Assembly (NCBI GenBank): GCA_905209085.1
Contig: CAJLRM010000003.1
Coordinates: forward strand, 186,001 to 250,000
Origin: an uncultured Eubacteriales bacterium
Lineage (GTDB): Bacteria; Bacillota; Clostridia; Christensenellales; Borkfalkiaceae
Direction of reading: 5' to 3'
DNA: 64,000 nucleotides
Each line of letters begins with the position of its first letter. The stretch's first letter is position 1. The notes under the pieces are model-generated. The model saw nothing but the letters and a program-made list of their open reading frames with translations, did not search any database and was not told the DNA's origin. Shown piece after piece: positions 51,409 through 61,108 of the stretch. Made by a program: the position numbers and the translations under genes.

Positions 51409-53090
51409 GAACGGTGCGGCTGCAACGGCGGTTCATCGCGCTGTTTGCGGGAATTTTTATCGCCATTGCGCTGATCATGGTCTTTGCGATCTACTTTGTG
51501 GTGGACGCGCTGATCAAGAACACCGTGCACGAATCGGTGGATTCCCGTCAGACGGAAATGGACAACGGCGTGCATCTCATTTTCAACGAAATTAACATAG
51601 CGCACGCCCGCATCGTCTATCACGAAGATTTTTCCGAGTTCGTTTCCGAACGCACGAGCGAGTCTGAAAAGAGGAAATTATACGAAAAAATCGTTTCCGA
51701 CGTGGGGCTGGCGGATATTTTCACCGACGCGGTCGTCGTGACGGACGGAAAAATTTATTCGCGCTACGACGGCGTTTCTTTTCCCGAGAGTTTTTTGAGG
51801 GAAATCGGCACGGCGGACAATCTCGTGACGCAGTCGGACGTGATGCACGTGGGCGGCGCCACTTGTCTGCCCGTGGGGAAGCGGCTGATCTTGTACCCGC
51901 TCTCCGAAACGGTGGGATACACCATTTTTCTCGTCGACTGCACGGCGCTGGGCGAAAGAGTCGCCTCCCTCAAAGATCTCGGCTATTCCATGATCGTCCG
52001 TTCCGACGGTTACGTCATCGCGGACGACCTCTCCCGTTTCGCGGGATCGAGAATATTGGAGGCGCAGGGCGTCAACCGTTTCGACGTTTCCGATTATCGC
52101 GTAGGTACGTACGGCGGGAAACGCTCGATCATGGTCGTCAACCCCATGCAGACGGTCAACGCCGATTATCGGTTGAAATGGAGCGTCGTGAGCGTACTCG
52201 ATTACGACGTCTTGTTTGCCTCCGTCAAAAATCTCAACGTATATATTCTCCTCATCGGCGTCGCGGCGCTGGCCGGCGGCATCGTGTTCGCGTGGTTTTC
52301 CGCTCGGCGGCTCTCCCGCCCCATCAGCGAGTTTTCGGGGCGGATCCGAAGTCTTGACAAGGCGGCGGGAAGCAGCGGCATTGAGGAATTCGACCTTCTC
52401 TACGGGGCTTATCGGGAAATGCTGGACAGGATAGACGAACTTCTCCTGACGACCCGCCGCGACGACGAGGTGAAGAGAAAGCTGGAACTCGAAAGCTTGC
52501 AGATGCAGATCAACCCGCATTTCCTCTACAACACTCTGGACGCGATCTCCTGGATGGCGAAAATCAACAGGCAGCCCGAAATCGAGCATATGGTGCTGAG
52601 TCTTGCCGCCCTCTTCCGCGCAAGTCTGCACAACGGGGATAAATTCATCACCGTGCGCGAGGAAATGGAACTTGTGCAGAACTTCGTGCAGATACAAAAA
52701 GTGCGCTTCCCCGAACGGTTTGTTTTTGAAGAAGACTTCGACGGCGAAGTGGCGAATAAATACACTCTGAAACTCCTTTTGCAGCCCATCGTGGAAAATT
52801 GCGTCAAGCACGGTATCGTGGGCTTGAAGAGGGTGTGCCGCATCAAGGTGTCCGCGCGGCTGGACGGCGGGGACATCGTTTACGAAATCGAGGACGACGG
52901 GGTGGGATTCGATCCCGCCGCCGCGCGTGCGTCCGAGGGAGGCCGATCGGGCGGATACGGGCTTAAAAACGTGGACGAGCGGGTGCGGCTCGAATACGGG
53001 GAAGAATACGGTCTGCATACGGAAAGCGCGCCCGGAAAGGGGACGCGCGTCGTCATTCGCATCAAAGCTTCGGACAGTCCGGAACTTTGA
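51405..53090 (+). CDS. YesM/LytS-type sensor histidine kinase
   Basis: 561 aa. The first membrane helix is at about residues 12-35, then an extracytoplasmic Cache-like sensor, the second helix near 277-298 (LNVYILLIGVAALAGGIVF), HAMP, and the His_kinase domain with QINPHFLYNTLDAISWM (phospho-acceptor His372). The ATPase domain has ENCVKHGI, DDGVGFDP and GGYGLKNVDERVRLEYG. ATG 51405 overlaps the response regulator stop (ATGA). An external sugar, or a binding protein with sugar, is the likely signal. Complete and intact. Confidence 0.94.
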   Translation: MRTVRLQRRFIALFAGIFIAIALIMVFAIYFVVDALIKNTVHESVDSRQTEMDNGVHLIFNEINIAHARIVYHEDFSEFVSERTSESEKRKLYEKIVSDVGLADIFTDAVVVTDGKIYSRYDGVSFPESFLREIGTADNLVTQSDVMHVGGATCLPVGKRLILYPLSETVGYTIFLVDCTALGERVASLKDLGYSMIVRSDGYVIADDLSRFAGSRILEAQGVNRFDVSDYRVGTYGGKRSIMVVNPMQTVNADYRLKWSVVSVLDYDVLFASVKNLNVYILLIGVAALAGGIVFAWFSARRLSRPISEFSGRIRSLDKAAGSSGIEEFDLLYGAYREMLDRIDELLLTTRRDDEVKRKLELESLQMQINPHFLYNTLDAISWMAKINRQPEIEHMVLSLAALFRASLHNGDKFITVREEMELVQNFVQIQKVRFPERFVFEEDFDGEVANKYTLKLLLQPIVENCVKHGIVGLKRVCRIKVSARLDGGDIVYEIEDDGVGFDPAAARASEGGRSGGYGLKNVDERVRLEYGEEYGLHTESAPGKGTRVVIRIKASDSPEL

Positions 53091-53791
53091 TTTCAGTCGT
53101 CGTGGCGGAAAACTCAAAAAAGCTTTTCGGCAGGGGCAGGGATGCGGCGAAGAAAATTTATAGAGGCGACGGACGGCAATTCCTTTCTTGCGGGAGTAAG
53201 GAAACGGGAAGGTTTTACGTCCTAAGGCGGAAAATTCAAAGGGATTTTTCCGCGTAAGGCACGCGGGAGAGGGAGCGCATCGGGGCCGAGGTTAGAAAAA
53301 TATCTTTTGAGCGAATCAGGGGATTCAAAAAGTGCATGACGGGGAGAAGCCGAACGAATCTCTTTGCCGCGGGGAGGTAAAGAGATTCGTTTTACGATAA
53401 AAGAGAATAAAACGCTTTTGCGGAGAAATTTCTCGGAGAGTGGGCGGGAGGAACGACTCCCTTGCGGCATGGAAAGGGGACAGGGAAAAAGGAATATAAC
53501 CGACTAAGAAGTTGTAAAAATCGACTTTGCGGGAAAAATGCGAAAAAGGAGATTTTTAGGGAACAGGACCGCCGAAGAATTTTCCGTAAGGGTAAAATTG
53601 TATAAAAAAGGACGGCAAGAAAGGTCTGCTGCCGCGGGAAAATAAGAGTTGATCAGAGCGTACTCCGTCCTGACTCGGTCTGAAAAAATAGAAACGCGAA
53701 ATTAAAAGCGGAGCTTATTCAAACGCCCGTTCCTGCGCCCGAAAAATAGAATTTAATCGCCCGCTCCTTTCTCTTCGTGGCGGCAGGGTTT
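53091..53791. other. Intergenic region between convergent genes
   Basis: 701 bp. It contains a strong hairpin terminator at 53355-53394 and a smaller inverted repeat at the right edge (GGCAGG/CCTGCC, 53782-53802) overlapping the stop of the minus-strand gene. The remainder shows no supported gene. Confidence 0.55.
53355..53394 (+). terminator. Terminator downstream of the YesN/YesM pair
   Basis: CGAATCTCTTT (53355-53365) pairs perfectly with AAAGAGATTCG (53379-53389), with an inner CC/GG extension, followed by TTTTA. It lies 265 bp after the kinase stop. Confidence 0.75.
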
Positions 53792-54781
53792 TTAATCCTG
53801 CCGATCGTCCTGCCTCTTGGTCTTTTCCAGTTCTTTCGTCAGCTGCGTGAGCGGTTTCAGCGTCTTTTTCATGGAAATGCGAATGACGAGATAAGCGCCC
53901 GCGACGCAGACGCAGAATCCTCCCGCGGCGGCGCCGATGATGATCGCGAGATTGGCGTAAAAGCGGTTCAAGGGCAATACGACGACGAGAGAGGCGCCCG
54001 CGGCGGACAGCTTTTCGAAAATATACAGTTTTCCGTTCTCCTTCCTGGGCGAACTTTCGCCCGAGGGCACGAAGGCGTGCGGATTTTCTTCCCCCGTGGA
54101 GGTCGCCGTCAGCGCGGCGCCGTCCAAAGTGAAGTAGGCGACGCTGTTTTCATAGCCGTTCAAAGCGCGGTAATCGAAAAAAAGGCCGAGCATACGATAG
54201 GGATTGAAATCCATCAGGAAATAGCCGACGGTGTCCGCGCCGTCGGTTACTTTCGTCACGAACGTATACATTCCCGCCGCGCGGTTATAGCGATTGTTAT
54301 TATAGATCCCCGGCATTGCGGACGTGCGGAGCCAATAAATACCCGTCTGACTGCCGTCGGCAAAATCTTTGAAAATCTCGTTGTCCAAAAGCTCCGCGAG
54401 GGCGGGTACGTCCTCCGTCCCCGACGTCTTATAGCAATTGCCGTTGAGATCGTACAGCTGCGCGCTGTATACCGAGAGCGTGGTGAGCTGGAACTGCGTC
54501 ATGATATTGTCCGTTTCCGTCTGCGATTGAGGATTTTGCAGCGCGGCGACGATGCTCTCGTTATCCGTGATGATGCGGGAAGCCGCGACCGCGGTGCGGA
54601 TATATAAGTTCATGTCGGAAAGGGATTGCGCGGCGTTTTGCGAAGCGAAGGTGGAGATATTGCGGTAAAGCCCTACGCCCGACAGAGCGGCGGCGATTCC
54701 GCCCGTCAAGAGGCAGAAACACGCCGCCGCGGCGATCAAAATACGCATTATTTTTTTCGTAAATGTGACGGGACGGCTCAT
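53792..54781 (-). CDS. Cache/HAMP-type membrane sensor lacking an output domain
   Basis: 329 aa from MSRPVTF (AGGAGGC 12 bases upstream). Helix 1 is at about residues 12-33 (MRILIAAAACFCLLTGGIAAAL), then a 230-residue extracytoplasmic region of double-Cache type (VAASRIITDNESIVAALQNP, LYDLNGNCYKTSG, VGYFLMDFNPYRML). Helix 2 is near 288-311 (LAIIIGAAAGGFCVCVAGAYL), and the HAMP start is KKTLKPLTQLTKELEKTK. The protein then ends with RQDDRQD. YesM-type kinases have exactly this front half, followed by 230 more residues of kinase. No kinase sequence is found downstream in any frame. It may be a truncated kinase or a free sensor acting on another kinase. Confidence 0.78.
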   Translation of the reverse strand: MSRPVTFTKKIMRILIAAAACFCLLTGGIAAALSGVGLYRNISTFASQNAAQSLSDMNLYIRTAVAASRIITDNESIVAALQNPQSQTETDNIMTQFQLTTLSVYSAQLYDLNGNCYKTSGTEDVPALAELLDNEIFKDFADGSQTGIYWLRTSAMPGIYNNNRYNRAAGMYTFVTKVTDGADTVGYFLMDFNPYRMLGLFFDYRALNGYENSVAYFTLDGAALTATSTGEENPHAFVPSGESSPRKENGKLYIFEKLSAAGASLVVVLPLNRFYANLAIIIGAAAGGFCVCVAGAYLVIRISMKKTLKPLTQLTKELEKTKRQDDRQD

Positions 54782-55197
54782 AATTATCCGATTGCCTCCT
54801 ATAAAAGAATCGAAAAAAGCAAAGACTATCTTTAAGCGCAACGCCGCGCTTACAAAAAGGCGCCGGATTGCGGAAAACGACGGCGCAAACAGGGAAGCGA
54901 AAACTTAAAAAATGTCCTTCGAGGCGCTGAAAAGACTTTGAATCGGTCCGTTTGCAAAATTGCGGAGTATTCCTCTCTTCTGCGTCGATTGTTTTTCGTT
55001 TAGACAGCCCTTTTTCTAAAAAACTTTCGGCTATGGAATCTGTATGCGTTCGGAAGATTGCGGGTTGTTTGTCGGTAAAAAGGAGTCAAAGCCGCACTCT
55101 CGCAAGGCCGCGGGCGATTCCGCCGTCAAAAGGTTTTCAACCCGCGCCTTGGAAAGATTGCGGTTTGTCCGACTTTTTTCTGTTCCCGAGCGCTTAT

Positions 55198-55226
55198 AGT
55201 ATAGCACGAAAAGCCGTCCGTGTAAA
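55198..55226 (-). promoter_or_regulatory. Promoter of the Cache/HAMP gene
   Basis: Minus strand: TTTACA (55226-55221), 17 bp, TATACT (55203-55198) with an upstream TG (extended -10). Confidence 0.7.
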
Positions 55227-55277
55227 GAATTTTCGCCGATTAACAGTTTCCTCCCCCGAATTTGCAGATGTCCCCCA

Positions 55278-55306
55278 TTGTTATCGGGCGCGTTTGAGAT
55301 TATAAT
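55278..55306 (+). promoter_or_regulatory. Promoter of the sugar ABC transporter operon
   Basis: TTGTTA (55278-55283), 17 bp, TATAAT (55301-55306), followed by AGAAAGGAG and the ATG at 55341. Confidence 0.82.
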
Positions 55307-55340
55307 AAGAATGTAAGATAAACCAAGAAAGGAGAAGCTT

Positions 55341-56759
55341 ATGAAAAAGATCGTCAATACTGCCCTCGCCGCCGTCCTGTGCGCGGGCTGCTTCGCGGGC
55401 TTTGCCGCCTGCGGAAAGGATAACGGAAAAATCAAGGTGGAGCTTGGTATGTGGCCGGAAGCTAACCTCACGCAGGATATCGCCATGTACAGGCATTGGA
55501 AGGAAGAATTCGAAAAGGAAAATCCCGAATACGAGATAATTCCCTCCAATTATACCTATAATTTACAGTCGTTCATCTCCGACGCCGATTCGGGCGTATT
55601 GCCTACCGTGTTCCAGACCTGGATGACCGAACCGCCCTCCCTGATCGAGAGCGGCTATATCCGCGATATTACCGATCAGCTGGAAGAACTCGGCTGGATC
55701 GATAAGCTCGACGAGAATATGATTGCAAATTTAATCGTAGACAACCGCATTTACGGCGTGCCCAGGGACGGTTACGCGCTCGGTTTGATGATCAACAAGA
55801 AGCTGTTTGCGGACGTGGGAATTTTCTACGACTCGGACGGCGACGGCATCGTGGACATCGTGGACGAGGAGGGGAATCCGCTCTATCCCACGACTTTTGA
55901 AGAGATCTACGAAGCGTCCCGAATCATCTGCGAATCGACGGAGGCGAAGGGGCTTGCGGTGCTGTCTTCCAATCAGAACGGCGGCTGGCAGTTTTCCAAT
56001 CTCGCCTGGAATTTCGGCGCTACGTTGCAGGAAAAGACGGCGGACGGAAAGTGGGTGTCCCACCTCGACAGCGACGAGTGCGTCGCCGCTTTGGAATGGA
56101 TACAGACGATGAAACAGGAGGATCTTTTGGCTCCCGGCGTCACCCTGCCGTACAGCGATTGGTATAAGCTCATCGGCACCGGCTCGGTCGCCATGTGTTT
56201 CGCGGGCAGCGACGCCATCAGTATGCCCGTGACGAATTATAATTTTAACAAGGACGATCTGGTGCTGGTGCCCATGCCGAGCGACGGCGTGCACAAGGCG
56301 TATACCCTCTACGGCGGCACTCCCTTTGTGTTCTCCAAGGACGCGACGGACGAACAGGTGCTCGGCGCGCTGAAATTCCTCGAATATATGGGGCGTTCGC
56401 CCGAAGTGAGCGAGATTGCCAAAGAGGCGATAGAACTCGGTCATCAGACGGCGCAGAGCAAGGGGATGCCCATCACGCCTACCTTAAAGCCTTGGAAAAA
56501 CCTCGACTATATCGCCATGGTGGAGGAAATAGAGCCGAAATATATCAACGTCAATATGAATTATTTTCAGGCGTTTTTCGACAGCATCGACGCCATGCAG
56601 CGGGTGGAGGAGCCAAACTACTGTCAGAAGATGTACGAAGAACTCGACCGCGCCATTCAATCCGTTTTGGAACATCCTTCGACGGCGAATCCCCGTGCGC
56701 TGCTTTCGACGGCGAACAGCAATTTCAGCGAAAGATATTTAAGCAAGCTCAACAAGTGA
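55341..56759 (+). CDS. Sugar ABC transporter substrate-binding lipoprotein (family 1)
   Basis: 472 aa. The signal peptide ends at lipobox FAAC (Cys about 24). The family 1 binding fold begins VELGMWPEANLTQDIAMYRHWKEEFEKENPEYEI, and FVFSKDATDEQVLGALKFLEYMG is the usual C-lobe segment. It collects an oligosaccharide outside the cell for the two permeases encoded next. Unusual: an insertion at about residues 163-180, YDSDGDGIVDIVDEEGN, is an EF-hand-like DxDxDG calcium loop. GAAAGGAG precedes the ATG. First gene of the operon. Confidence 0.93.
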   Translation: MKKIVNTALAAVLCAGCFAGFAACGKDNGKIKVELGMWPEANLTQDIAMYRHWKEEFEKENPEYEIIPSNYTYNLQSFISDADSGVLPTVFQTWMTEPPSLIESGYIRDITDQLEELGWIDKLDENMIANLIVDNRIYGVPRDGYALGLMINKKLFADVGIFYDSDGDGIVDIVDEEGNPLYPTTFEEIYEASRIICESTEAKGLAVLSSNQNGGWQFSNLAWNFGATLQEKTADGKWVSHLDSDECVAALEWIQTMKQEDLLAPGVTLPYSDWYKLIGTGSVAMCFAGSDAISMPVTNYNFNKDDLVLVPMPSDGVHKAYTLYGGTPFVFSKDATDEQVLGALKFLEYMGRSPEVSEIAKEAIELGHQTAQSKGMPITPTLKPWKNLDYIAMVEEIEPKYINVNMNYFQAFFDSIDAMQRVEEPNYCQKMYEELDRAIQSVLEHPSTANPRALLSTANSNFSERYLSKLNK

Positions 56760-56770
56760 GGTGAACGATT

Positions 56771-57679
56771 ATGAAACGTGCGATGCCTGCGATGCGCCGG
56801 GACGCGCTGAATTTCATAAAAAGGAATCTGGGCGGATGGCTGATCATTCTGCCCAGCCTTGCCCTGTTCGTGTTTTTCGTTTGGCTGCCTCTCTTTTCGA
56901 ATATCTCGCTTTCCCTCTTCGAAACGAAAGGACTGAATAAAGAGCATTTCGTCTGGTTTGAAAATTATGCCGCCGTATTCAAGGACGCGCTGTTTTTAAA
57001 AGCGCTCTGGAATACCTGCAAGTATGCGTTCTGGTCGATCCTTATCGGTTTTCTGCTGCCGATCGTCATGGCCGTCATTCTCAACGAGGTGGTGCATTTG
57101 AAGGGCGTCTTCCGCGTGTTCGCCTATCTTCCCAATATGGTGCCCGGCGTGGCGGCGGCGATCCTTTGGACCTTTCTCTTCGATCCCAGCGCGGGATCGA
57201 TGGTCAACAGCATCCTCGTTTCCCTCGGCGGCAAACCCTCCCTTCTCATCGACGATTCGAGATTGTCCATCATACTCATCGTGGTGGCAATGACGTGGAA
57301 GGGGGCGGGGGCGACTATGCTCATCTATCTCGCCGCGCTGCAAGGGGTGGATTCCACCTATTACGAGGCGGCGAGGCTGGACGGGGCGAACTTCGCGCAA
57401 AGGCTGCGCTACGTCACCCTTCCCTATCTTCTGCCCAATATCAGTGTGCTTTTCGTCTTACAGATCATTTCCGTGTTCCAGGTGTTTTACGAGCCGATGG
57501 TGATGCTGGACGGGGGGACGGACGCCAGCGTTTCGCTGATGCTTTTGAGCTACAATTATGCGTTCCGCGACCGCGAAGCGGGGCTTTCCGCCGCGACGGG
57601 CGTCATTCTCGCGGGCATCATCTTCGCCTTTACGGGCGTATACTTCGCCGTTCAAAGACGGATCGCCGACAAAAATTAA
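56771..57679 (+). CDS. Sugar ABC transporter permease (UgpA/MalF type)
   Basis: 302 aa with six predicted helices. Helix 1 is LIILPSLALFVFFVWLPLFSNI, typical of UgpA-like CUT1 permeases. The ATPase-contacting EAA loop reads YYEAARLDGANFAQRLRYVTLPYLLPNI. The ATG lies 11 bases after the binding-protein stop with AGGTG before it. It forms the membrane channel with the next gene product. Confidence 0.94.
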   Translation: MKRAMPAMRRDALNFIKRNLGGWLIILPSLALFVFFVWLPLFSNISLSLFETKGLNKEHFVWFENYAAVFKDALFLKALWNTCKYAFWSILIGFLLPIVMAVILNEVVHLKGVFRVFAYLPNMVPGVAAAILWTFLFDPSAGSMVNSILVSLGGKPSLLIDDSRLSIILIVVAMTWKGAGATMLIYLAALQGVDSTYYEAARLDGANFAQRLRYVTLPYLLPNISVLFVLQIISVFQVFYEPMVMLDGGTDASVSLMLLSYNYAFRDREAGLSAATGVILAGIIFAFTGVYFAVQRRIADKN

Positions 57680-57688
57680 GGGGGAAGT

Positions 57689-58585
57689 ATGAAAAAAAAC
57701 AGACTTGCCTCCAAGACGGAGGGGCTTTACAATTTCATGGACTATCGGCGGGTATGGCCGAAAATCGTCTACGCGCTGTTTATCCTGTTCATGGTTTCCG
57801 TCGCCGTCGTCAGCGTCGTGCCGCCGCTCAGTCTTTTTTTCGCGGCGTTTAAGAACCCGCAGGATATTTATTCCGTGCCCTTTCGATTTTTCCCCGATTC
57901 CTTTGACCTTTCCAAGATGGGGAAGGTGTGGACGGAGATGAACTTCGGAAAATATTTTGTCAATTCTGTCGTCGTCATCGCGGGGGCGCTGGTGTGTTCC
58001 GTGATCTTTAACGGACTTTTGGCATACGCCATCGCCATCGTTAAGCCCGCGGGATATAAGGCGATCTACGCCTTGGTGCTCGGCTCCATGATGGTGCCCG
58101 CAGTGCTTAGCATCGTGCCTTTGTTCAAGCAGATCGTGGCGCTCAATCTCATCAACACGCCCGTGCCGCTTTGGCTGGCGGCGGGCGCAAACGCTTATTA
58201 TTTCGTGCTGTTTCACACCTACTTCAAGTCGCTGCCCCCTTCGCTGATGGAAGCGGCGAGGTTGGACGGTTGCAACAAGCTGACGCTGTTTTTCAAGATC
58301 GTGGCGCCGCTCTCCAAGCCCATCATCGGCGTCGTGGCGATCTTTACGGTCAACGCTTCGTGGTCGGATTTTCTCATGCCCTTCCTCGTATTGAAACAGG
58401 ACAGCGTGCGGACGGTGATGGTGAAGATATTTGACCTGCAATCGAACATGAGCACGTCGGCGCAGTTCGGCATGGATTATCTGCTGATGGTGCTCTCTCT
58501 CTCCATTCTGCCTCCCGTGGCGCTGTTTATCCTGTTCCAAAAGCAGATCACAGGCTCGGTGGCGACGGCGGGAATGAAGGATTAG
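57689..58585 (+). CDS. Sugar ABC transporter permease (UgpE/MalG type)
   Basis: 298 aa, the second CUT1 permease. Helix 1 is VYALFILFMVSVAVVSVVPPLSLFFAAFK. The EAA loop reads SLMEAARLDGCNKLTLFFKIVAPLSKPIIG. AGGGGGAAG precedes the ATG. No ATPase gene is in the operon; CUT1 systems of Bacillota usually share an MsmX-type ATPase encoded elsewhere. Confidence 0.94.
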   Translation: MKKNRLASKTEGLYNFMDYRRVWPKIVYALFILFMVSVAVVSVVPPLSLFFAAFKNPQDIYSVPFRFFPDSFDLSKMGKVWTEMNFGKYFVNSVVVIAGALVCSVIFNGLLAYAIAIVKPAGYKAIYALVLGSMMVPAVLSIVPLFKQIVALNLINTPVPLWLAAGANAYYFVLFHTYFKSLPPSLMEAARLDGCNKLTLFFKIVAPLSKPIIGVVAIFTVNASWSDFLMPFLVLKQDSVRTVMVKIFDLQSNMSTSAQFGMDYLLMVLSLSILPPVALFILFQKQITGSVATAGMKD

Positions 58586-58846
58586 AGAAAGCCTCCCCTT
58601 AGGGCTTTGGCCGCGGGAAAAATTCTCGCGGAAAGCCGCGGGAAAAGGGAAAACGACGGCGAAATCGGAACAGCCGAAAGCTTTAAAAGAAGGAAAAAGA
58701 CGAAAAGCGCGTTTTTGGAAAAACGGGAAGGGAAAAAAATGCGGTTCCCGACTAAATTATGCTTTGGAAAAACAGAGGATTTAGGGGAAAGCGAGAAGGA
58801 CCATCGGCAAAGCGCCGAAGAAAACAAAAGATTTAAGGAGAAAATT

Positions 58847-61108
58847 ATGGCTAAAATCGCGGACAGATATTTTTGTACGGAGCCGTTTTCCGTGACGGAG
58901 AGGGGATTTGACCCCGCGCACAATCAGGTGGCGGAATCCATTTTTTCTCTCGGCAACGAGTATATGGGAGTGCGGGGATTCGCCGAGGAAGGCGTTTCCG
59001 CGCCCACCTTGAAAGGCTCCTATTTCAACGGGATTTACGAATACGCTTTGGAGGACACCCCCATTCATTACAAGGGGATCGTCCAGCGCACTCATTTCAT
59101 GATCAATTCCGTGGATTGGCTGAAAACCGAGATAGAGGCGGACGGCGAAAAGCTGGACACCGCCGTATCGGATATTTCCGAGTACGTGCGGACGCTCGAT
59201 TTCAAATCGGGCGTGCTGTCCCGCCGCTTTGTCTGGAAAACTAAGAGCGGGCATAAAATTCTCTGCGAGTTTGAACGTTTTTTGAGTATGGTGCATTGCC
59301 GCCGCGGCTATCAGCGCCTCCGTTTCACCTCCCTGGCGGGAAATGCGTGCGTGAAGGTGGTCTGCGCGCTCGACGGGAACGCGCTGCACTGGGGAAACCA
59401 TTGTTATTGGGAGCACGAGGACAGCGGGACGGACGCGGAACAGGGCGTTTTGTATCTTTCTTCCGTCACGCCAACCACCGGTCAGCGAGTCGTCTGCGCA
59501 CAGAAAATCGCCGCCGCGGGAAAGGGTGTTTTTTCCTCCGATAAAAGGAATGCGCAGGCTCTTTATACGCTTTTCCTGGAAGAAGGGAAGCGCGCCGAGA
59601 TCGCGCGCTACACGGTCAATCGCGCGGAAAAGAAAATTTCCGTTCCCAAAGAAGAAGCGAAAAGGGACGCGGAAGAAGAACTTGCGGCGAGCGCGTCCGC
59701 GGGCTGGGACGAAGCGTTCAAGGAAGCGCGGGACTATTGGGAGCGATTTTGGGAGGCTTCGGACATTGAGATAGAGGGGGACGAGGAGAATCAGCAGGGA
59801 ATACGATTCTGCCTCTTTCAATTGCAGCAGACCTATCACGGCTACGATCCGGCTAACAATATCGGCGCCAAGGGCTTAACGGGGGAGGCGTACAGCGGAC
59901 ACGCGTTCTGGGACACGGAAACGTATTGTCTGCCTTACTATCTCCTCAACAACCCCGCGGCGGCGAAAAATCTGCTCTTATATCGCTATTCCAAACTCCC
60001 CGAGGCGAAGGAGCGGGCAAAAATGCTCGATTGCGAAGGGGCGTGTTATCCCATCGCCACCCTGAACGGAACGGAAGGGTGCAACCTGTGGCAGCACGCG
60101 AGCCTGCAATTTCAGCCGAGCACGGGCATCGTTTATGGCGTCTGGCACTACGAACACGTGACGAAAGACGAGGCGTTCGTGCGCGATTACGGATTTGAAA
60201 TGACGGCGGAGGTGACAAAATTCCTGCTTTCGCGCGGGCAGTGGAACGCGGCACATACAAAATTCGGCTTCTATGCCGTCATGGGACCGGACGAGTTTCA
60301 GATGATGGTCAATCACAATTGCTATACGAATTTCATGGCAAAAAAGTCATTCGAATATTTTTTGGAGCTCTGCCGCCGTTATCCCGAAAAAGGCGCGGAA
60401 CTGGGGATCGACGCCGAGTTTTGCGCGCGCGTCGAAGAAGCCGCGGCAAAGACCTATCTGCCCTTCGACAAAAGTCGGGGGATCTTTGAACAGCACGAGG
60501 GCTTTTTCGATCTGCCGCACGTCGATATTCATTCCATTCCCGTCACCGATTTCCCGCTGTACGATCATTGGTCTTACGACAGAATCTATCGCAACGACAT
60601 GATCAAGCAGCCCGACGTGCTGATGTTTTTGTTCCTCTATAATCAGTCCTTTTCGGCGGATTGCAAACGCGCGAATTACGAGTTTTACGAACCCAAGACG
60701 ATACATGAATCCTCTCTGAGTCCGTCCGTCCATTCCATTTTGGCGGAAGAACTGGGCAAGGACAAAGAAGCGCTGGAATTTTTCGGATTCGCGACGCGCA
60801 TGGATCTCGACGATTACAACCGCAACGCCTCGCAGGGACTGCATACGACGTCGATCGCCGCGGCGTGGATGAATATCGTATACGGATTCGGCGGCGTGCG
60901 CACGGACGGGGAAAAATTCCTCCTCGCGCCGAAAATCCCGAAAATATGGAACAAATATTCCTTCCGTTTGACTTTGGACGGCAGACCCGTCAAGGTGACG
61001 GTGACGCACAGGGAAACGATATTGGAATGTTCCGCCGCGGGAAAGACGCCTCTGCGCCTGTACGGAAAGGACGTCGTGCTGGAAAATAAGCTGACGGCGA
61101 CGGTTTAA
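58847..61108 (+). CDS. GH65 family disaccharide phosphorylase/hydrolase
   Basis: 753 aa with no signal, cytoplasmic. N-terminal beta-sandwich (FDPAHNQVAESIFSLGNEYMGVRGFAEEG), then an (alpha/alpha)6 barrel (SGHAFWDTETYCLPYY; general acid Glu483 in MGPDEFQMMVNHNCYTNFMAKKSF), then a beta C-terminal domain (KYSFRLTLDGRPVKVTV). GH65 includes maltose, trehalose, kojibiose and nigerose phosphorylases and a few hydrolases. GLHTTSIAAAWMNIVYGFGG is also conserved. The phosphate-binding His-Ser-Gly sequence is not obvious to me, so phosphorylase versus hydrolase is open. ATG 58847 has AAGGAG 8 bases upstream; a much longer frame begins inside the spacer. No beta-phosphoglucomutase gene follows. It processes the sugar brought in by the ABC system. 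Confidence 0.9.
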   Translation: MAKIADRYFCTEPFSVTERGFDPAHNQVAESIFSLGNEYMGVRGFAEEGVSAPTLKGSYFNGIYEYALEDTPIHYKGIVQRTHFMINSVDWLKTEIEADGEKLDTAVSDISEYVRTLDFKSGVLSRRFVWKTKSGHKILCEFERFLSMVHCRRGYQRLRFTSLAGNACVKVVCALDGNALHWGNHCYWEHEDSGTDAEQGVLYLSSVTPTTGQRVVCAQKIAAAGKGVFSSDKRNAQALYTLFLEEGKRAEIARYTVNRAEKKISVPKEEAKRDAEEELAASASAGWDEAFKEARDYWERFWEASDIEIEGDEENQQGIRFCLFQLQQTYHGYDPANNIGAKGLTGEAYSGHAFWDTETYCLPYYLLNNPAAAKNLLLYRYSKLPEAKERAKMLDCEGACYPIATLNGTEGCNLWQHASLQFQPSTGIVYGVWHYEHVTKDEAFVRDYGFEMTAEVTKFLLSRGQWNAAHTKFGFYAVMGPDEFQMMVNHNCYTNFMAKKSFEYFLELCRRYPEKGAELGIDAEFCARVEEAAAKTYLPFDKSRGIFEQHEGFFDLPHVDIHSIPVTDFPLYDHWSYDRIYRNDMIKQPDVLMFLFLYNQSFSADCKRANYEFYEPKTIHESSLSPSVHSILAEELGKDKEALEFFGFATRMDLDDYNRNASQGLHTTSIAAAWMNIVYGFGGVRTDGEKFLLAPKIPKIWNKYSFRLTLDGRPVKVTVTHRETILECSAAGKTPLRLYGKDVVLENKLTATV

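Larger units (their letters stand above)
54782..55340. other. Divergent regulatory region, sensor gene versus ABC operon
   Basis: 559 bp with two well-formed promoters facing away from each other: 55198-55226 (minus) and 55278-55306 (plus). The minus transcript would have a leader of about 410 nt with no supported gene in it. Confidence 0.6.
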
